Shown here: piece by piece, positions 18,612-27,799 of the stretch
Position numbering within the stretch: the stretch's first letter is position 1
How the letters are laid out: each line of letters starts with the position of its first letter
Assembly: GCA_963778895.1 (NCBI GenBank)
Contig: CAVZVZ010000005.1
Span: 1,426,001-1,490,000, forward strand
Source: CAVZVZ01 sp963778895
GTDB lineage: Bacteria; Actinomycetota; Acidimicrobiia; Acidimicrobiales; Acidimicrobilacustridaceae
DNA length: 64,000 bases
Reading direction: 5' to 3'
Translations under genes and position numbers: made by a program
Notes under the pieces: model-generated
Databases searched by the model: none
Told to the model about the DNA's origin: nothing
Seen by the model: only the letters and a program-made list of their open reading frames with translations

Positions 18612-19886
18612 TCAGATACGGCCCATCGAGGCGACGTCACCGAAGTTATAGGCGCTCTCCGCGTGTTGACTCAGATCGAGCCCCACGGCCTCATCCTCGG
18701 GCGGGACGCGTAGACCGATCACGACGTCGATCACCTTGCCGATGATCAGAGTGGCCCCGAACGAGAAGGCGAGCACCACCACCGACGCGACCAGCTGGTC
18801 GAGCAGCAGGTCGGTACCGCCACCGAGGAACAGGCCCTCGTTCACCACAGCCGGGTTCACCGCGCTCGACGCGAACAGCCCCAGCAGCAGCGCGCCGGTG
18901 AGGCCGCCGACCAGATGCACGCCCACCACGTCCAAGCTGTCGTCGTAGCCGACCTTGTACTTCAGCTGGATGGCCATGAGGCAAAGGAGCCCGGCTGCGA
19001 AGCCGATCAGGATGGCGGGCAGCGTCTCGACGAAACCGGCACACGGCGTGATCGCGACCAGACCGGCGACCGCGCCCGAAGCGGCACCGAGCGTCGTGGG
19101 CTTGTCGTCCTTCACCCACTCGAGCAGCACCCATGCGAGCAGCCCGGCCGAGGCGGCGATGAAGGTGTTCAGGATGGCCTGCGCCGCCACCCCGTTCGCG
19201 GCCAGGGCCGAACCGGCGTTGAAACCGGCCCACCCGAACCACAAGATGCCGGTGCCGATGAGCGTCAGCGTCAGGTTGTGAGGGTGCATGCCCTCACGCG
19301 GCCAACCCTTGCGCCTGCCGAGCAGGATCGCGAGTGCGAGCGCCGCCGCACCGGCGTTGATGTGCACGACCGCGCCGCCGGCGAAGTCGAGCGCACCCAT
19401 CTTCGCCAACCAACCACCGCCGAACACCCAATGCGCGACCGGGGCGTACACGACCAGCAGCCAGATGCCGATGAAGAGCGCGTAGGCGCCGAACTTCATT
19501 CGATCGGCGATGGCGCCAGTGATCAACGCCGGGGTGATGATGGCGAAGGTCATCTGATAGGCGGCAAACAAGACGAACGGGATCGAGAGCGGCAACACGA
19601 TCTGACCACCGAGCTGCACCGCCGATTGGCCGACATCCTTGAAACCGGCGTAGTCGAGGTTGCCCAACCAGCCACCGTTGCCGAAGTTGCCGAACGCCAG
19701 CGTGAACCCCAGCAAGACCCACAGCACGCCGAGCAGACCCATGGCGAAGAAGTTCTGCATGAGCATCCCGAGCACGTTCTTGGCCCGGACCATGCCCCCG
19801 TAGAAGAGCGCCAGACCGGGTGTCATGAACAGCACGAGCGCCGTCGCGACCAGCATCCAGGCGGTGTCACCCGCGTTGATCTCCAT
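18612..19886 (-). CDS. amt: Ammonium transporter Amt
   Basis: 424-aa polytopic Amt/MEP/Rh channel. The N-terminus has no long signal, and the first segment contains ALVLFMTPGLALFYGGMVRAKNVL. The signature DFAGGAVVHINAGAAALALA follows near residue 170, and a late motif HLVGGLTGALLLGLFA near 325. It moves ammonia/ammonium into the cell. First gene of amt-glnB-glnD. Upstream (19941-19956) lies GAAAC-N6-GAAAG, weakly resembling a GlnR half-site pair; regulation is not proven. The frame is intact. Confidence 0.95.
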   Translation of the reverse strand: MEINAGDTAWMLVATALVLFMTPGLALFYGGMVRAKNVLGMLMQNFFAMGLLGVLWVLLGFTLAFGNFGNGGWLGNLDYAGFKDVGQSAVQLGGQIVLPLSIPFVLFAAYQMTFAIITPALITGAIADRMKFGAYALFIGIWLLVVYAPVAHWVFGGGWLAKMGALDFAGGAVVHINAGAAALALAILLGRRKGWPREGMHPHNLTLTLIGTGILWFGWAGFNAGSALAANGVAAQAILNTFIAASAGLLAWVLLEWVKDDKPTTLGAASGAVAGLVAITPCAGFVETLPAILIGFAAGLLCLMAIQLKYKVGYDDSLDVVGVHLVGGLTGALLLGLFASSAVNPAVVNEGLFLGGGTDLLLDQLVASVVVLAFSFGATLIIGKVIDVVIGLRVPPEDEAVGLDLSQHAESAYNFGDVASMGRI

Positions 19887-19986
19887 CCCAGCTCCTCCCG
19901 TGGACCAGCTCGCGCCCGTCCACCCCTCAGCAAGATTTGGGAAACACTAACGAAAGGTTCGCGATAGGTGAGCGACGGCCTTCGCT

Positions 19987-21313
19987 TCAGAGCAACTGTC
20001 GGGCCGCGGTTTGCACGGGGTCCCACACGGGCGAGAACGGGGGGGCGTACGACAGATCGAGGTTGACGACGTCCTCCGGGGTCATCTCGTTCCAGATCGC
20101 GGTGGCCACCGTGTCGATGCGCTTGGCCGCGCCCTCGCCACCGACGATCTGACCGCCGATCAGCCGGCCCGAGCCTTCCTCGGCCAGGAGCTTCACCGTG
20201 ATCGGCGCGGCACCTGGGTAGTACCCCGCGCGCGTCGTGCTGTCGATCGTCGCCGATCGGAACGCGATTCCGGCCGCCTTGGCCTCCCTCTCGGTGAGCC
20301 CGGTGCGACCGACCTCGGTGTCGCAGATGCGAGTGACGGCCGTACCGAGGACGCCGGGGAAGACCGCGTCACCGCCACCGATGTTGATGCCCGCGACTCG
20401 CGCCTGGCGGTTCGCGACCGTGCCCAAGGCGATGTACACGCGTTCGTTCGTGACGCGTTGCAACGAGTCACAACAGTCGCCGGCGGCCCACACACCATCT
20501 GCGCTCGTGCGCTGATGGTCGTCGACCACGATCGCGTTACGCACACCGAGCTCGATACCCGCCGCGCCGGCCACCTCACTGTTCGGTCGGACGCCGAGCC
20601 CGAGCACGACGATGTCGGCTTCGAACTCACCGTTGTCGGTGATCACCCGACCTTCCTCGAAGCCGGTCGCACGCACACCAAGGTGCAGGGGCAGACCGAG
20701 CCGCTCCATCGCGTCGGAGATGAGCTTCGCCATGTCGGCATCGAGGGTGCGCATCACCTGATCGCCACCGTCGAGCACGACGGCGGAGGCACCCCAACGG
20801 GTGAAGGCTTCGGCCATCTCGAGCCCGATGTAGCCGGCACCGACCACGACAACCTTCTTGCATTGCACCTGCTCGGCTTCGTGCAGGAGTGCCTCACCGT
20901 CTTCGAGCGTGGCGACGCCGCGCACGAACGGAAGATCGATACCGGGGATCGTCGGCCGCTTGGCCCGTGCTCCGAGCCCGATGGCGAGCAGATCGAAGGG
21001 CTCCTCGACGTCTTGCTCCGCCGCCAGATCGCGTGCGTGCACGACCCGCCGGTCGAGATCGATGCCGACGACCTCGTGCCGAAGGCGGGCATCGATGCCA
21101 CGGCGCGCGGTGCTCCTCGGGCGACCGAGCAACGAGCCGATCGAGCGAGTCGACCTCGTTGCCGACGAAGTACGGGATGCCGCAGGCGGAGTAGCTGGTG
21201 TGCTCCCCCCGCTCGAACGCGACGACCTCGAGATCCGGCCGCAGCCGCTTGGCCTGGGTCGCCGCCCCCATTGCGCCGGCGTTCCCACCGAGCACCACCA
21301 ACCGATCCGGCAT
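19987..21313 (-). CDS. CoA-disulfide-reductase-like NAD(P)H flavoprotein, frameshifted
   Basis: Pyridine nucleotide-disulfide oxidoreductase of the single-cysteine group. From ATG 21313: VVLGGNAGAMGAATQAKR (FAD site) and SYSACGIPYFVG with redox Cys44. The frame shifts near 21105 and continues with VVVVGAGYIGLEMAEAF (NAD(P) site), the FAD motif SADGVWAAGDCCDSL, and a C-terminal dimer domain to 19987. The single Cys motif fits coenzyme A disulfide reductase, NADH oxidase or persulfide reductase; the sequence alone does not decide between them. About 440 aa, the family norm. It stands alone, downstream of nothing on its strand. Confidence 0.85.
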
Positions 21314-21375
21314 GTCCGGAGGCTATCGACCCGGAACCCACCGACCGATGCACGGCAGCTGCAACACTGGACGCC

Positions 21376-21558
21376 GTGGGTGTACGAGAGGATTGCCGGC
21401 ACTATTCGAGCCGCACGTCCACCGCCGGCGAGGTCGTGCAGCGGTGCAAGCTCGGCGCGAACGAAGAGGTCCCCTTTGCCTGCCCCGAAGACTGTCTCTT
21501 CTTCGAGCCGCGCAGCGTGAGCGACACCGGTTGGCAGGTCGGCGACTCCGACGAGTGA
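21376..21558 (+). CDS. Small Cys-rich conserved protein (60 aa)
   Basis: GTG 21376 opens a 60-codon frame whose product contains DCRHYSSR, VQRCKLG, ACPEDCLFFEPR and ends in an acidic tail. Four cysteines (C-x17-C-x11-C-x3-C roughly) could bind zinc or an Fe-S cluster. I recall similar short proteins from other actinobacteria but know no function. It is convergent with the receiver-like gene just downstream and divergent from the flavoprotein gene, with about 60 bp between starts. Confidence 0.6.
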   Translation: MGVREDCRHYSSRTSTAGEVVQRCKLGANEEVPFACPEDCLFFEPRSVSDTGWQVGDSDE

Positions 21559-21562
21559 CGGC

Positions 21563-21876
21563 TCAGCCGAGCAATTCGTTGATCTCGACGGAAGAACTGC
21601 GAGCGAGGCATCACGTCGTCGATGCCCGCCTCGCGTGCCCGCTTCGAGCGCGGCGTCGTCGACATGCGGTCCGAACGCGATGATGCGGCTGTGCGGTGCG
21701 GCGCGCCGAACCGCAGCCGAGGTCGCCGACACGCGCCAGGTCGACCACGACGTAGGTCAGCCTCGATCGGTTGGTCGGGATCGATCGCCTTCACGAACTC
21801 GACGGGATGCGGCGACGCCGCCGATGATGCGCGACCGGTCCATGAGATCGGGCACCAACGCCACGATCGTCGTCAT
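21563..21876 (-). CDS. Small receiver-like / hypothetical protein, multiple frameshifts
   Basis: Piecing three frames together gives a ~105-aa protein: MTTIVALVPDLMDRSRIIGG, then FVKAIDPDQPIEAD, TYVVVDLARVGDL, SRIIAFGPHVDDAALEA, REAGIDDVMPRSQFF and INELLG before the TGA at 21563-21565. The alternating strands and the AREAGIDDVMPRSQF ending resemble a stand-alone receiver-like fold without the usual acidic pocket. The start ATG 21876 overlaps the preceding gene's stop (ATGA). At least four shifts in 310 bp make this the worst-damaged gene. Function unknown. Confidence 0.5.
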
Positions 21877-22359
21877 GACCGCAGGTCCTGATGCCGGGAC
21901 TTGACGATGAAGGCTTTGGCCGCGCCCCATGCCAACGACGGCTCGTGAAGCGCGGGATCGAGGTCCGCGAACTTCGTCGGCGTGAGGTCGTAGTCATCGT
22001 CGGGGAACTGGATCTCGGCTTGCGGGTCGCGCACCACTGCGGGCACGCCTGCGGCGCGTAGGACTGTCGTCGGATACACGACCGCGGTGCGAACGATCGA
22101 CAGCGGATTCGTCCACTGCTCGTCGGGATCGGTGTCGAGCAGCGCTCGCAGCCGCGGCCCGATGTCGTCGCGTGCCGCCTCACCCGCGATGCGGGCCTCG
22201 GCCAGGACGTCGTCGTCGGCCACACCGAAGAACGCCAGGAGCAGACGCCGAACGTTGGCCTCGACCCACGGGGGCAGAGCGGCCTCGACGCCGTCGGCCA
22301 ACGTCGGCCGCCAGGTCGGCCAGCATCTGCTCGTTGGAAGTCTCGCTCACCGCCGCCAT
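21873..22359 (-). CDS. Conserved hypothetical protein, frameshifted
   Basis: About 161 aa. ATG 22359 gives MAAVSETSNEQMLADLAADV, then a shift near 22305 leads to LPPWVEANVRRLLLAFFGVADDDVL, RALLDTDPDEQWTNPLSIVR and a conserved-looking C-terminus GAAKAFIVKSRHQ. I recognise no domain; it is mainly helical and acidic with no membrane segment. Its stop overlaps the start of the receiver-like gene, so they form an operon. Its start is only 10 bp from the divergent DUF427 start. Confidence 0.6.
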
Positions 22360-22369
22360 CCTTCCGTAC

Positions 22370-22867
22370 ATGGATCCCGTGCGCGTCGAACCCGGTCCCG
22401 GCCAGGAGTCCGTTTGGGACTACCCCCGTCCGCCCTTGCTCGAACGCACCCAAAGTCGGTTGGTCGTCGTGTTCGCGGGCGTGACGATCGCCGACACCAC
22501 CGCGGGCTACCGGGTGCTCGAAACCAGCCAGCCGCCCGGCGTACTACCTGCCACCGGCGGACGTGAACCTCGACTTCCTCGAGCGCACCGCTGAGCACGA
22601 CGTTCTGCGAGTGGAAGGGATCGGCGTCGTATTTCTCGCTCCGAGTCGGTGAGCGGGTGTCGCCCGACGCGGCCTGGACCTATCGCGACCCGACCGAACG
22701 GTTCCTCGCCGATCAAGGACCACCTGGCGTTCTATCCGCAGCGCGTCGACGCGTGCTACGTCGACGACGAGCTGGTGCAGTCGAACGAGGGCAGCTTCTA
22801 CGGCGGCTGGATCACGGCGAAGATCGTCGGCCCGTTCAAGGGCGGCACCGGCACCGCACATTGGTGA
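22370..22867 (+). CDS. DUF427 protein, frameshifted
   Basis: DUF427-family protein of about 165 aa, a small beta-rich fold of unknown activity. Family landmarks in order: ESVWDYPRPP, VVFAGVTIADTTAGYRVLETSQPP, then in another frame YYLPPADVNLDFLE, then CEWKG, and finally FYPQRVDACYVDDELV and FYGGWITAKIVGPFKGGTG. Breaks near 22545, 22605 and 22710 separate them, so three single-base errors are likely. ATG 22370 leaves 10 bp to the divergent start, too little for a normal ribosome site and promoter, so one transcript may be leaderless or a start is later. Confidence 0.75.
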
Positions 22868-22891
22868 GTCGAGCCGGGCCAGAATCACCGC

Positions 22892-23189
22892 GTGCGCATC
22901 CGGGCGATCTCTGTGTTCGAGGGCGTCATCTACCACTGCTGGTGCGCGGATCGGTCGAACCCGTGCCGACCCACGCTCGAGGTCGACGCGCTGCTGCGCG
23001 AGGGCGACGCCGACGCAACCGCGGGACCATTGCTGCTGACGGTGGCCGACTACATCGCCATGGTCGGCGACGTCGACCGAGCCCGGATCGTGTCTGGACG
23101 AACTGCAGAGCAAGGGCCGCATCGTCGAGCGGCTCGGCGCGGCGCACCTGGCCTTCCCGACGTGGACCCGAGTCACCGACGACGCGTGA
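22892..23189 (+). CDS. Hypothetical protein, frameshifted
   Basis: GTG 22892 gives VRIRAISVFEGVIYHCWCADR and a helical middle (LLLTVADYIAMVGDVDRARIV). A shift near 23095 leads to LDELQSKGRIVERLGAAHLAFP and a TGA at 23187-23189. About 99 aa, with no family recognised; two Cys in HCWC could bind a metal. It lies 25 bp after DUF427 and may share its transcript. A perfect palindromic repeat follows 34 bp downstream. Confidence 0.5.
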
Positions 23190-23223
23190 ACCGAGGGTCC
23201 AGGTGCAACCGAGGCTCCGGCGC

Positions 23224-23271
23224 AACCTGGTACAGATTCCGTTGCCATAGCAACGGAATCTGTACCAGGTT
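23224..23271. repeat. 48-bp perfect palindromic repeat, copy B
   Basis: A perfect inverted repeat with 22-nt arms (23224-23245 and 23250-23271) around CATA. It begins AACCTGGTACAGATTCC and ends with the complement. It is the same element as 7492-7539, here without mismatches. It lies in the convergent gap before larE and could act as a bidirectional terminator, but there is no T-run next to it. Confidence 0.9.
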
Positions 23272-23273
23272 CG

Positions 23274-24069
23274 TCACTGGGTGAGGGCGGCGTTCAGGTT
23301 GCCCGAGCGCAGCCCTTCGAGGTCGAGGGTCACGTAGCGATAGCCGGCATCGCGCACCAGGGCCACGACCTCGTCGCGGTGCTCGACGACCTCGGGTAGA
23401 TCCGCGACCGGCACTTCGATGCGGGCCAGGTCGTCGTAGTGGCGGACGCGAAGCGACGCGAACCCGAGGGCGCGCAACCCACGCTCGGCTTGCTCGACCT
23501 GACCGAGCACTCCCACACTCACCTCGGTGCCGTAAGGGATGCGCGAGGCGAGACAGGCGGCCGCCGGTTTGTCCCAGGTGGCCAGGCCGAGCTGGCGAGA
23601 AGCGGCGCGGACGTCGGCCTTGGTGAACCTCGCGTCCACCAACGGGAAACGTGCGCCTCGCTCCTGGGCGGCCCGTTGACCGGGCCGGTGGTCGCCGAGG
23701 TCGTCGAGGTTCACGCCCAGCACGACCTCGGCATGTTCTCGTGCCGCGATCGGCGCGACCGCGTCCATCAGTGCGTCCTTGCAGTGGAAGCAGCGGTCGG
23801 CGTCGTTCTCGTCGGTACGCGGCGTTCGTCATCTCGTCGGTCTCGACCTCGAGCCAACGCAAGCCCCATGTGGACGCGAGCTCGGCGCAATGGTCCCGCT
23901 CGCTGGCCGGCAGCGACGGTGACACGGCGGTGACCGCCAGTGCGTGCTCGGGCCCGAGGGAGTCGTGCGCGACCCAGGCGAGAAACGCGGAATCGGCGCC
24001 GCCGCTGAAGGCCGTCACGACTTGTCCGAGCCCGATCAGCTCGGCGCGCAACTGATCGAGATCAGCCAT
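23274..24069 (-). CDS. larE: ATP-dependent sacrificial sulfur transferase LarE, frameshifted
   Basis: PP-loop enzyme that adds sulfur to a nicotinic-acid-derived precursor of the nickel-pincer cofactor. The N-terminus has the PP-loop SGGADSAFLAWVA and SPSLPASERDHCAELA. A shift near 23810 joins to DADRCFHCKDALMDAV, then LGVNLDDLGDHRPGQRAA, and AACLASRIPYGTEVS, with the Cys expected to act as sulfur donor. About 265 aa when repaired. It starts 2 bp past the hemQ stop. The partners larB, larC and a lactate racemase are not in the window, so another pincer-type use is possible. Confidence 0.88.
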
Positions 24070-24071
24070 CG

Positions 24072-24765
24072 TCAGTGGAGCCCGACGCGATCGAGTACCT
24101 CGGCCAGCGGCGCCACCATGCCGGTGTAGAACGGACCGAACTCGGCGTACACGGCCGACGCCCGATCGAAGCGCATCGTGTAGACGACTTCCTTCAGGTC
24201 ATCCGGATGGACGGCGAAGAGGGTGACGCCCCATTCGTAGTCGTCGACACCTGTCGAGCCGGTGATCACCTGCAGGATGCGCCCGTGGAACTTGCGACCC
24301 GACGCACCGTGCTCGTACATCATCTCCTTGCGCTCGTCGTACGGGCAGCGTGAACCAGTTCTGGTCGACGACCCTGCGCTTCGACATCGGATAGAAGCAC
24401 CACGCCGGCTTGTCGTCTGGCGGTAGCTGCGGATAGAGCCGGGCCTGCTTCATCTCGTCCGGCACGCCTTGGGCGTACTCGGAGATCTCGGTGAGCGAGA
24501 CGTACGAGTCGACGATCTCGAGGCCCGCAGTCTGCAAGTCGGTCTGCAGGCGACGCAGGCGCCACAGGTCGTCACCCAACACCATGAACCCCACGTCGGC
24601 CTTGTGGCCGAGCATGGCCACGGTGACGACCTGGTCGCCGTCGGTCTCCGCTCGCTTCACCGCGGCGACGACGGCTTCGCGGTCGGCGAGAGGGTCGAGC
24701 TTGCAGAACAGGTGGAGAACGCCGAGACCGACGCTCGGGGTGACTGGCTCGGGCATGGGCGTCAT
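24072..24765 (-). CDS. hemQ: Coproheme decarboxylase HemQ (ChdC), frameshifted
   Basis: Chlorite-dismutase-fold enzyme that converts coproheme to heme b in the coproporphyrin-dependent pathway of Gram-positive bacteria. It shows VAMLGHKADVGFMVLG, the catalytic Tyr in CFYPMSKRR, and after a shift near 24335 the heme-ligand segment MYEHGASGRKFHGRILQ with ITGSTGVDDYEWGVTLFA. About 231 aa. The start ATG 24765 overlaps the stop of the oxidoreductase upstream (ATGA); ATG 24756 is also possible. It sits in an operon with larE and Moco genes rather than with other heme genes. Confidence 0.92.
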
Positions 24766-26963
24766 TCTACGGACAGGGTGACAACCGCGTTGTAGTCGGG
24801 AACCTTCGACCCGGGCTCCCGCTGGGCCGGGCCGGCGGCGATCAGTACGTTGCCTTCCGGCCAGTGGACCTGCAAGGTGCGGTGTGGCAATCGCGCCAGT
24901 TTCACCCGGCCGATGTACTCGCCCGACTCGCTCGTGAGTCGGATGCGGTCACCTTCGCCAACGCCCACCGCCGCGGCATCGGCTTCATCGATGTACACCG
25001 CGTCGCGGGTTGCCCCCGTGAGTGGATCGGTCTCCGAGAACACCATGGAGTTGAACTGTTTGCCGCGTCGGGTCGCGACGGTGAACTCTCCGGGCTCGAG
25101 CGTCGTCACTGCGGGAACGAGCGGACTGAACGCGGCGCGTCCGTTCGGCGTGGGGAACTCACCGTCGGCGCACAGGTGTCGCCCACCCCACTGCACTTGG
25201 TCGCCGGTGACGGCCAGTTTCTCGATGCCCGCGTACACCGGCACCACTTGCGCGATCTCGGCGCGCAGCGCCTGATTGTCCGGCCAGCAGAACGCTTGCT
25301 CTAGATCGGGACGAACGCGGCGGGCCACGTCGGCGAACAGGCGCCACTCGCTTCGTGCCTCGCCGACCTGGCGCGGTATCTCGGGCGAGAAGGCGATGCG
25401 GCGTTCGGTCGTCGTCTCGGTTCCCCCGCCTTCTTGCTCGTAACGCGTGCACACCGGCAGCAGGATCACATCGTCACCTGGCACCAGCATCTGCGAGGTC
25501 AACACGATGTCCTGATGTACGCGCAGCGGCACGCGTTCCAGCGCGGCCTGTACGCGGGGCGGATCGGGCAACACGTCGAGGAAGTTGCCGCCGGACATCC
25601 ACAGCACATCGAGCTCGTCGCGCTCGGCCGCCTCGACCATCTCGGGCGCGGTCAGCCCCGGTTCCGTCGGCACGTCGAAGCCCCACGCCTCGCGCAGCTG
25701 CGCGGCGTTGGCTTCGTTGACCGTCGCTCCGCCCGGAAATGCGGTCGCGTACGCCCCCATCTCGGCGCCGCCCTGCACACCCGAGTGGCCGCGGATCGGC
25801 ATGAGGCCGGCGCCGTTGCGACCGACGTTGCCCCGCGCCAGTGCCACGTTGACGATGGCTCGTACGCCGTCCACGGCGTCACGGTGCTGCGTGATGCCCA
25901 TCGACCAGAGCAGGATGGCGGAGGCCGCTCGCGTGTATTCGTCGGCCAAGGCATCGAGCTGTTCCCGGCTGACACCAGCTTGGCGGCACAGGTCGTCGAG
26001 ATCCTGCCGGTCGAGGGCGGCCACGAGCTTGGGCCAGTCGACGGTGTGGGCTTCGATGAACTCGTCGTCGACGGCGCCGCGCTCGATGAGACGCTTCAGC
26101 AAGGCGTTGGCCAAAGCTACGTCGCCACCCGGCCGTACGGGCACGTGCAGATCACACATCCTCGTGCCGAACATGGCGGACTCGGGGTTCGACGGCACCC
26201 AGTACCGCTCGAGCCCGGGCTCGAGATAGGGGTTCACCACGACGACCCGCGTTCCACGCCGGCGGGCCAGGAACAGGTACTTCATGAACACGGGCTGGTT
26301 GTTGGCTGGGTTCGAGCCCCAGATCACGATCAGGTCGGACTCGAGGACGTCCTGCAGCGAGCACGTCGACGCCGCAACCCCGATCGTCTGCTTCAGACCG
26401 AGCGTCGACGGTGCGTGACACACGCGCGCCGCGGAATCGACGTTCGCCATTCCCATCGCCCGCGCCGCTTTGCCCGCAACGTAGTAGCTCTCGTTGGTCA
26501 GTCCTCGGCTGGTCAGATACAGCGCGGCCCGTTCGCCACCGCTGCGCCCGATCGCGCTGCTGAGCGCGTTGAGGGCCTCGTCCCACGAGATCTGTCGAAA
26601 CCCACGCTCGCCTCGGTTCCGCCGCATCGGATGGCCGAGCCGCCCGAGCCGGCGGAGCTGCGCACCCGTACGACCGGCCAGCGCGTCGACATCGGAGAGC
26701 ACGATGGGGTCGAAGGCGTCGGCCGTGTTCACCTCCAGCAATCGCAGTCGCGTGGTGCACAGGTGCACGCCGTCGATCGTCCAGTCATGCAAACCGGCTA
26801 CCCCGAGCGCGCAGCCATCGCACACGCCCTTCGTCAACACGTCCCACGCATACTTCGGATGGGCCCGGTTGTCCCACGCCACATGGATCATCTCTTTGTA
26901 ATGGTTGGGCTTCTGGTGCCCGGCCCCGTAAGGCCGCAAGCTGACCCAGTGCTCGCGCTTCAT
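24762..26963 (-). CDS. FdhF/YdeP-family molybdopterin oxidoreductase
   Basis: 733-aa molybdenum or tungsten bis-MGD oxidoreductase related to the formate dehydrogenase alpha chain and YdeP. The N-terminal Cys group is VCDGCALGVAGLHDW with a later Cys (HLCTTRL). The candidate metal-ligand Cys is in SAARVCHAPSTLG; pterin-binding segments include VIWGSNPANNQPVF and SVQGG-type GHSGVQGGAEMG, and the C-terminal domain has SETDPLTGATRDAVYID. No twin-arginine signal is present, so it is cytoplasmic. ATG 26963 overlaps the fdhD stop by 4 bp. Formate oxidation is suggested by fdhD, but YdeP-type members have other or unknown substrates. The frame is intact. Confidence 0.85.
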   Translation of the reverse strand: MKREHWVSLRPYGAGHQKPNHYKEMIHVAWDNRAHPKYAWDVLTKGVCDGCALGVAGLHDWTIDGVHLCTTRLRLLEVNTADAFDPIVLSDVDALAGRTGAQLRRLGRLGHPMRRNRGERGFRQISWDEALNALSSAIGRSGGERAALYLTSRGLTNESYYVAGKAARAMGMANVDSAARVCHAPSTLGLKQTIGVAASTCSLQDVLESDLIVIWGSNPANNQPVFMKYLFLARRRGTRVVVVNPYLEPGLERYWVPSNPESAMFGTRMCDLHVPVRPGGDVALANALLKRLIERGAVDDEFIEAHTVDWPKLVAALDRQDLDDLCRQAGVSREQLDALADEYTRAASAILLWSMGITQHRDAVDGVRAIVNVALARGNVGRNGAGLMPIRGHSGVQGGAEMGAYATAFPGGATVNEANAAQLREAWGFDVPTEPGLTAPEMVEAAERDELDVLWMSGGNFLDVLPDPPRVQAALERVPLRVHQDIVLTSQMLVPGDDVILLPVCTRYEQEGGGTETTTERRIAFSPEIPRQVGEARSEWRLFADVARRVRPDLEQAFCWPDNQALRAEIAQVVPVYAGIEKLAVTGDQVQWGGRHLCADGEFPTPNGRAAFSPLVPAVTTLEPGEFTVATRRGKQFNSMVFSETDPLTGATRDAVYIDEADAAAVGVGEGDRIRLTSESGEYIGRVKLARLPHRTLQVHWPEGNVLIAAGPAQREPGSKVPDYNAVVTLSVE

Positions 26964-27757
26964 CGAGCGGGCTCGGCGTACACGTTCAGCGCGCCATCGC
27001 GAGCGAAGCCCGCGAGTTGGATGTTCGCTCGCTTCGCGGTCTCGACCGCGAGGGACGACGGCGCACTCACGGCCACCACGGCGGAGAACCCGGCCGCCCA
27101 CGCCTTCTGCACGATCTCGAACGACGCACGACCGCTCACCGCCAACCCGCGGTCCATGGCCGGCAACGTCTTGTCGAGCAGCATCCGGCCGACGACTTTG
27201 TCGACCGCGTTGTGGCGGCCCACGTCCTCTCGCACGAGGTGCACCGCCCCGGCGCGATCGAAGGCCGCGGCGGCATGCACCGCACCGGTGATGCCGAACA
27301 GCTCCTGCTGCTCGCGAGCGCGGTCCGGCACGGCGGCCAGCACCGTCAAGGGAAACGGCTCGCGGTACGGCAGTGGTTCGAGCCGCTCCACGAGCTCGTC
27401 GATCGACTGCGATCCGCACAGGCCGCACGAGGACGTGGTGGTGGTCAAGCGGGGTGTGGGCACGGGCGCGGCGCCGCCGGTCTCGACGCTCACGACGTTG
27501 AACTCGGTCTCGACGGCGGACCCGGTGCCGCAATAGCGACACGTCTGTACCGGTGCGCCTTCCAGGAGCCCGTCGGTGAAGCAGAAGCCGGCGGCCAACT
27601 CGAAGTCGTTGCCCGGCGTGCGCATGGTGGTCGCCACGAGCGCGTCGTCGAGGCGGATCTCGAGTGGCTCCTCGACGATCAGCTCATCGGGACCGCGCTG
27701 GGTGCCCTGCCCGTCGAAGTGGGCGGTGATCACCTTCTGGGTGCGCCCTCGTGCCAC
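26960..27757 (-). CDS. fdhD: Formate dehydrogenase accessory sulfurtransferase FdhD
   Basis: 265-aa FdhD, which passes sulfur from a cysteine desulfurase to the molybdenum cofactor of formate-dehydrogenase-type enzymes. Motifs: VEEPLEIRLDDALVATTMRTP at the N-terminus, the essential loop SSCGLCGSQS with Cys111 and Cys114, and the C-terminal REDVGRHNAVDKVVG and VSGRASFEIVQKA. The GTG start lies at 27757. First gene of fdhD-oxidoreductase-hemQ-larE. The frame is intact. Confidence 0.95.
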   Translation of the reverse strand: MARGRTQKVITAHFDGQGTQRGPDELIVEEPLEIRLDDALVATTMRTPGNDFELAAGFCFTDGLLEGAPVQTCRYCGTGSAVETEFNVVSVETGGAAPVPTPRLTTTTSSCGLCGSQSIDELVERLEPLPYREPFPLTVLAAVPDRAREQQELFGITGAVHAAAAFDRAGAVHLVREDVGRHNAVDKVVGRMLLDKTLPAMDRGLAVSGRASFEIVQKAWAAGFSAVVAVSAPSSLAVETAKRANIQLAGFARDGALNVYAEPAR

Positions 27758-27799
27758 CGCCGCAGGCTACCGAGTCGGCCTGATCGCCCCCCAAAACGC

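Noticed and set aside
22926..23225. Minus-strand frame overlapping the 99-aa hypothetical gene
   Set aside because: Arg-rich composition typical of a wrong frame; the plus-strand frame has a better start, spacing and mixed composition.
25434..27536. 700-codon open frame on the plus strand opposite the oxidoreductase gene
   Set aside because: It is antisense to a conserved protein. The high GC content leaves such frames open; composition is Arg/His-rich without any family motif.
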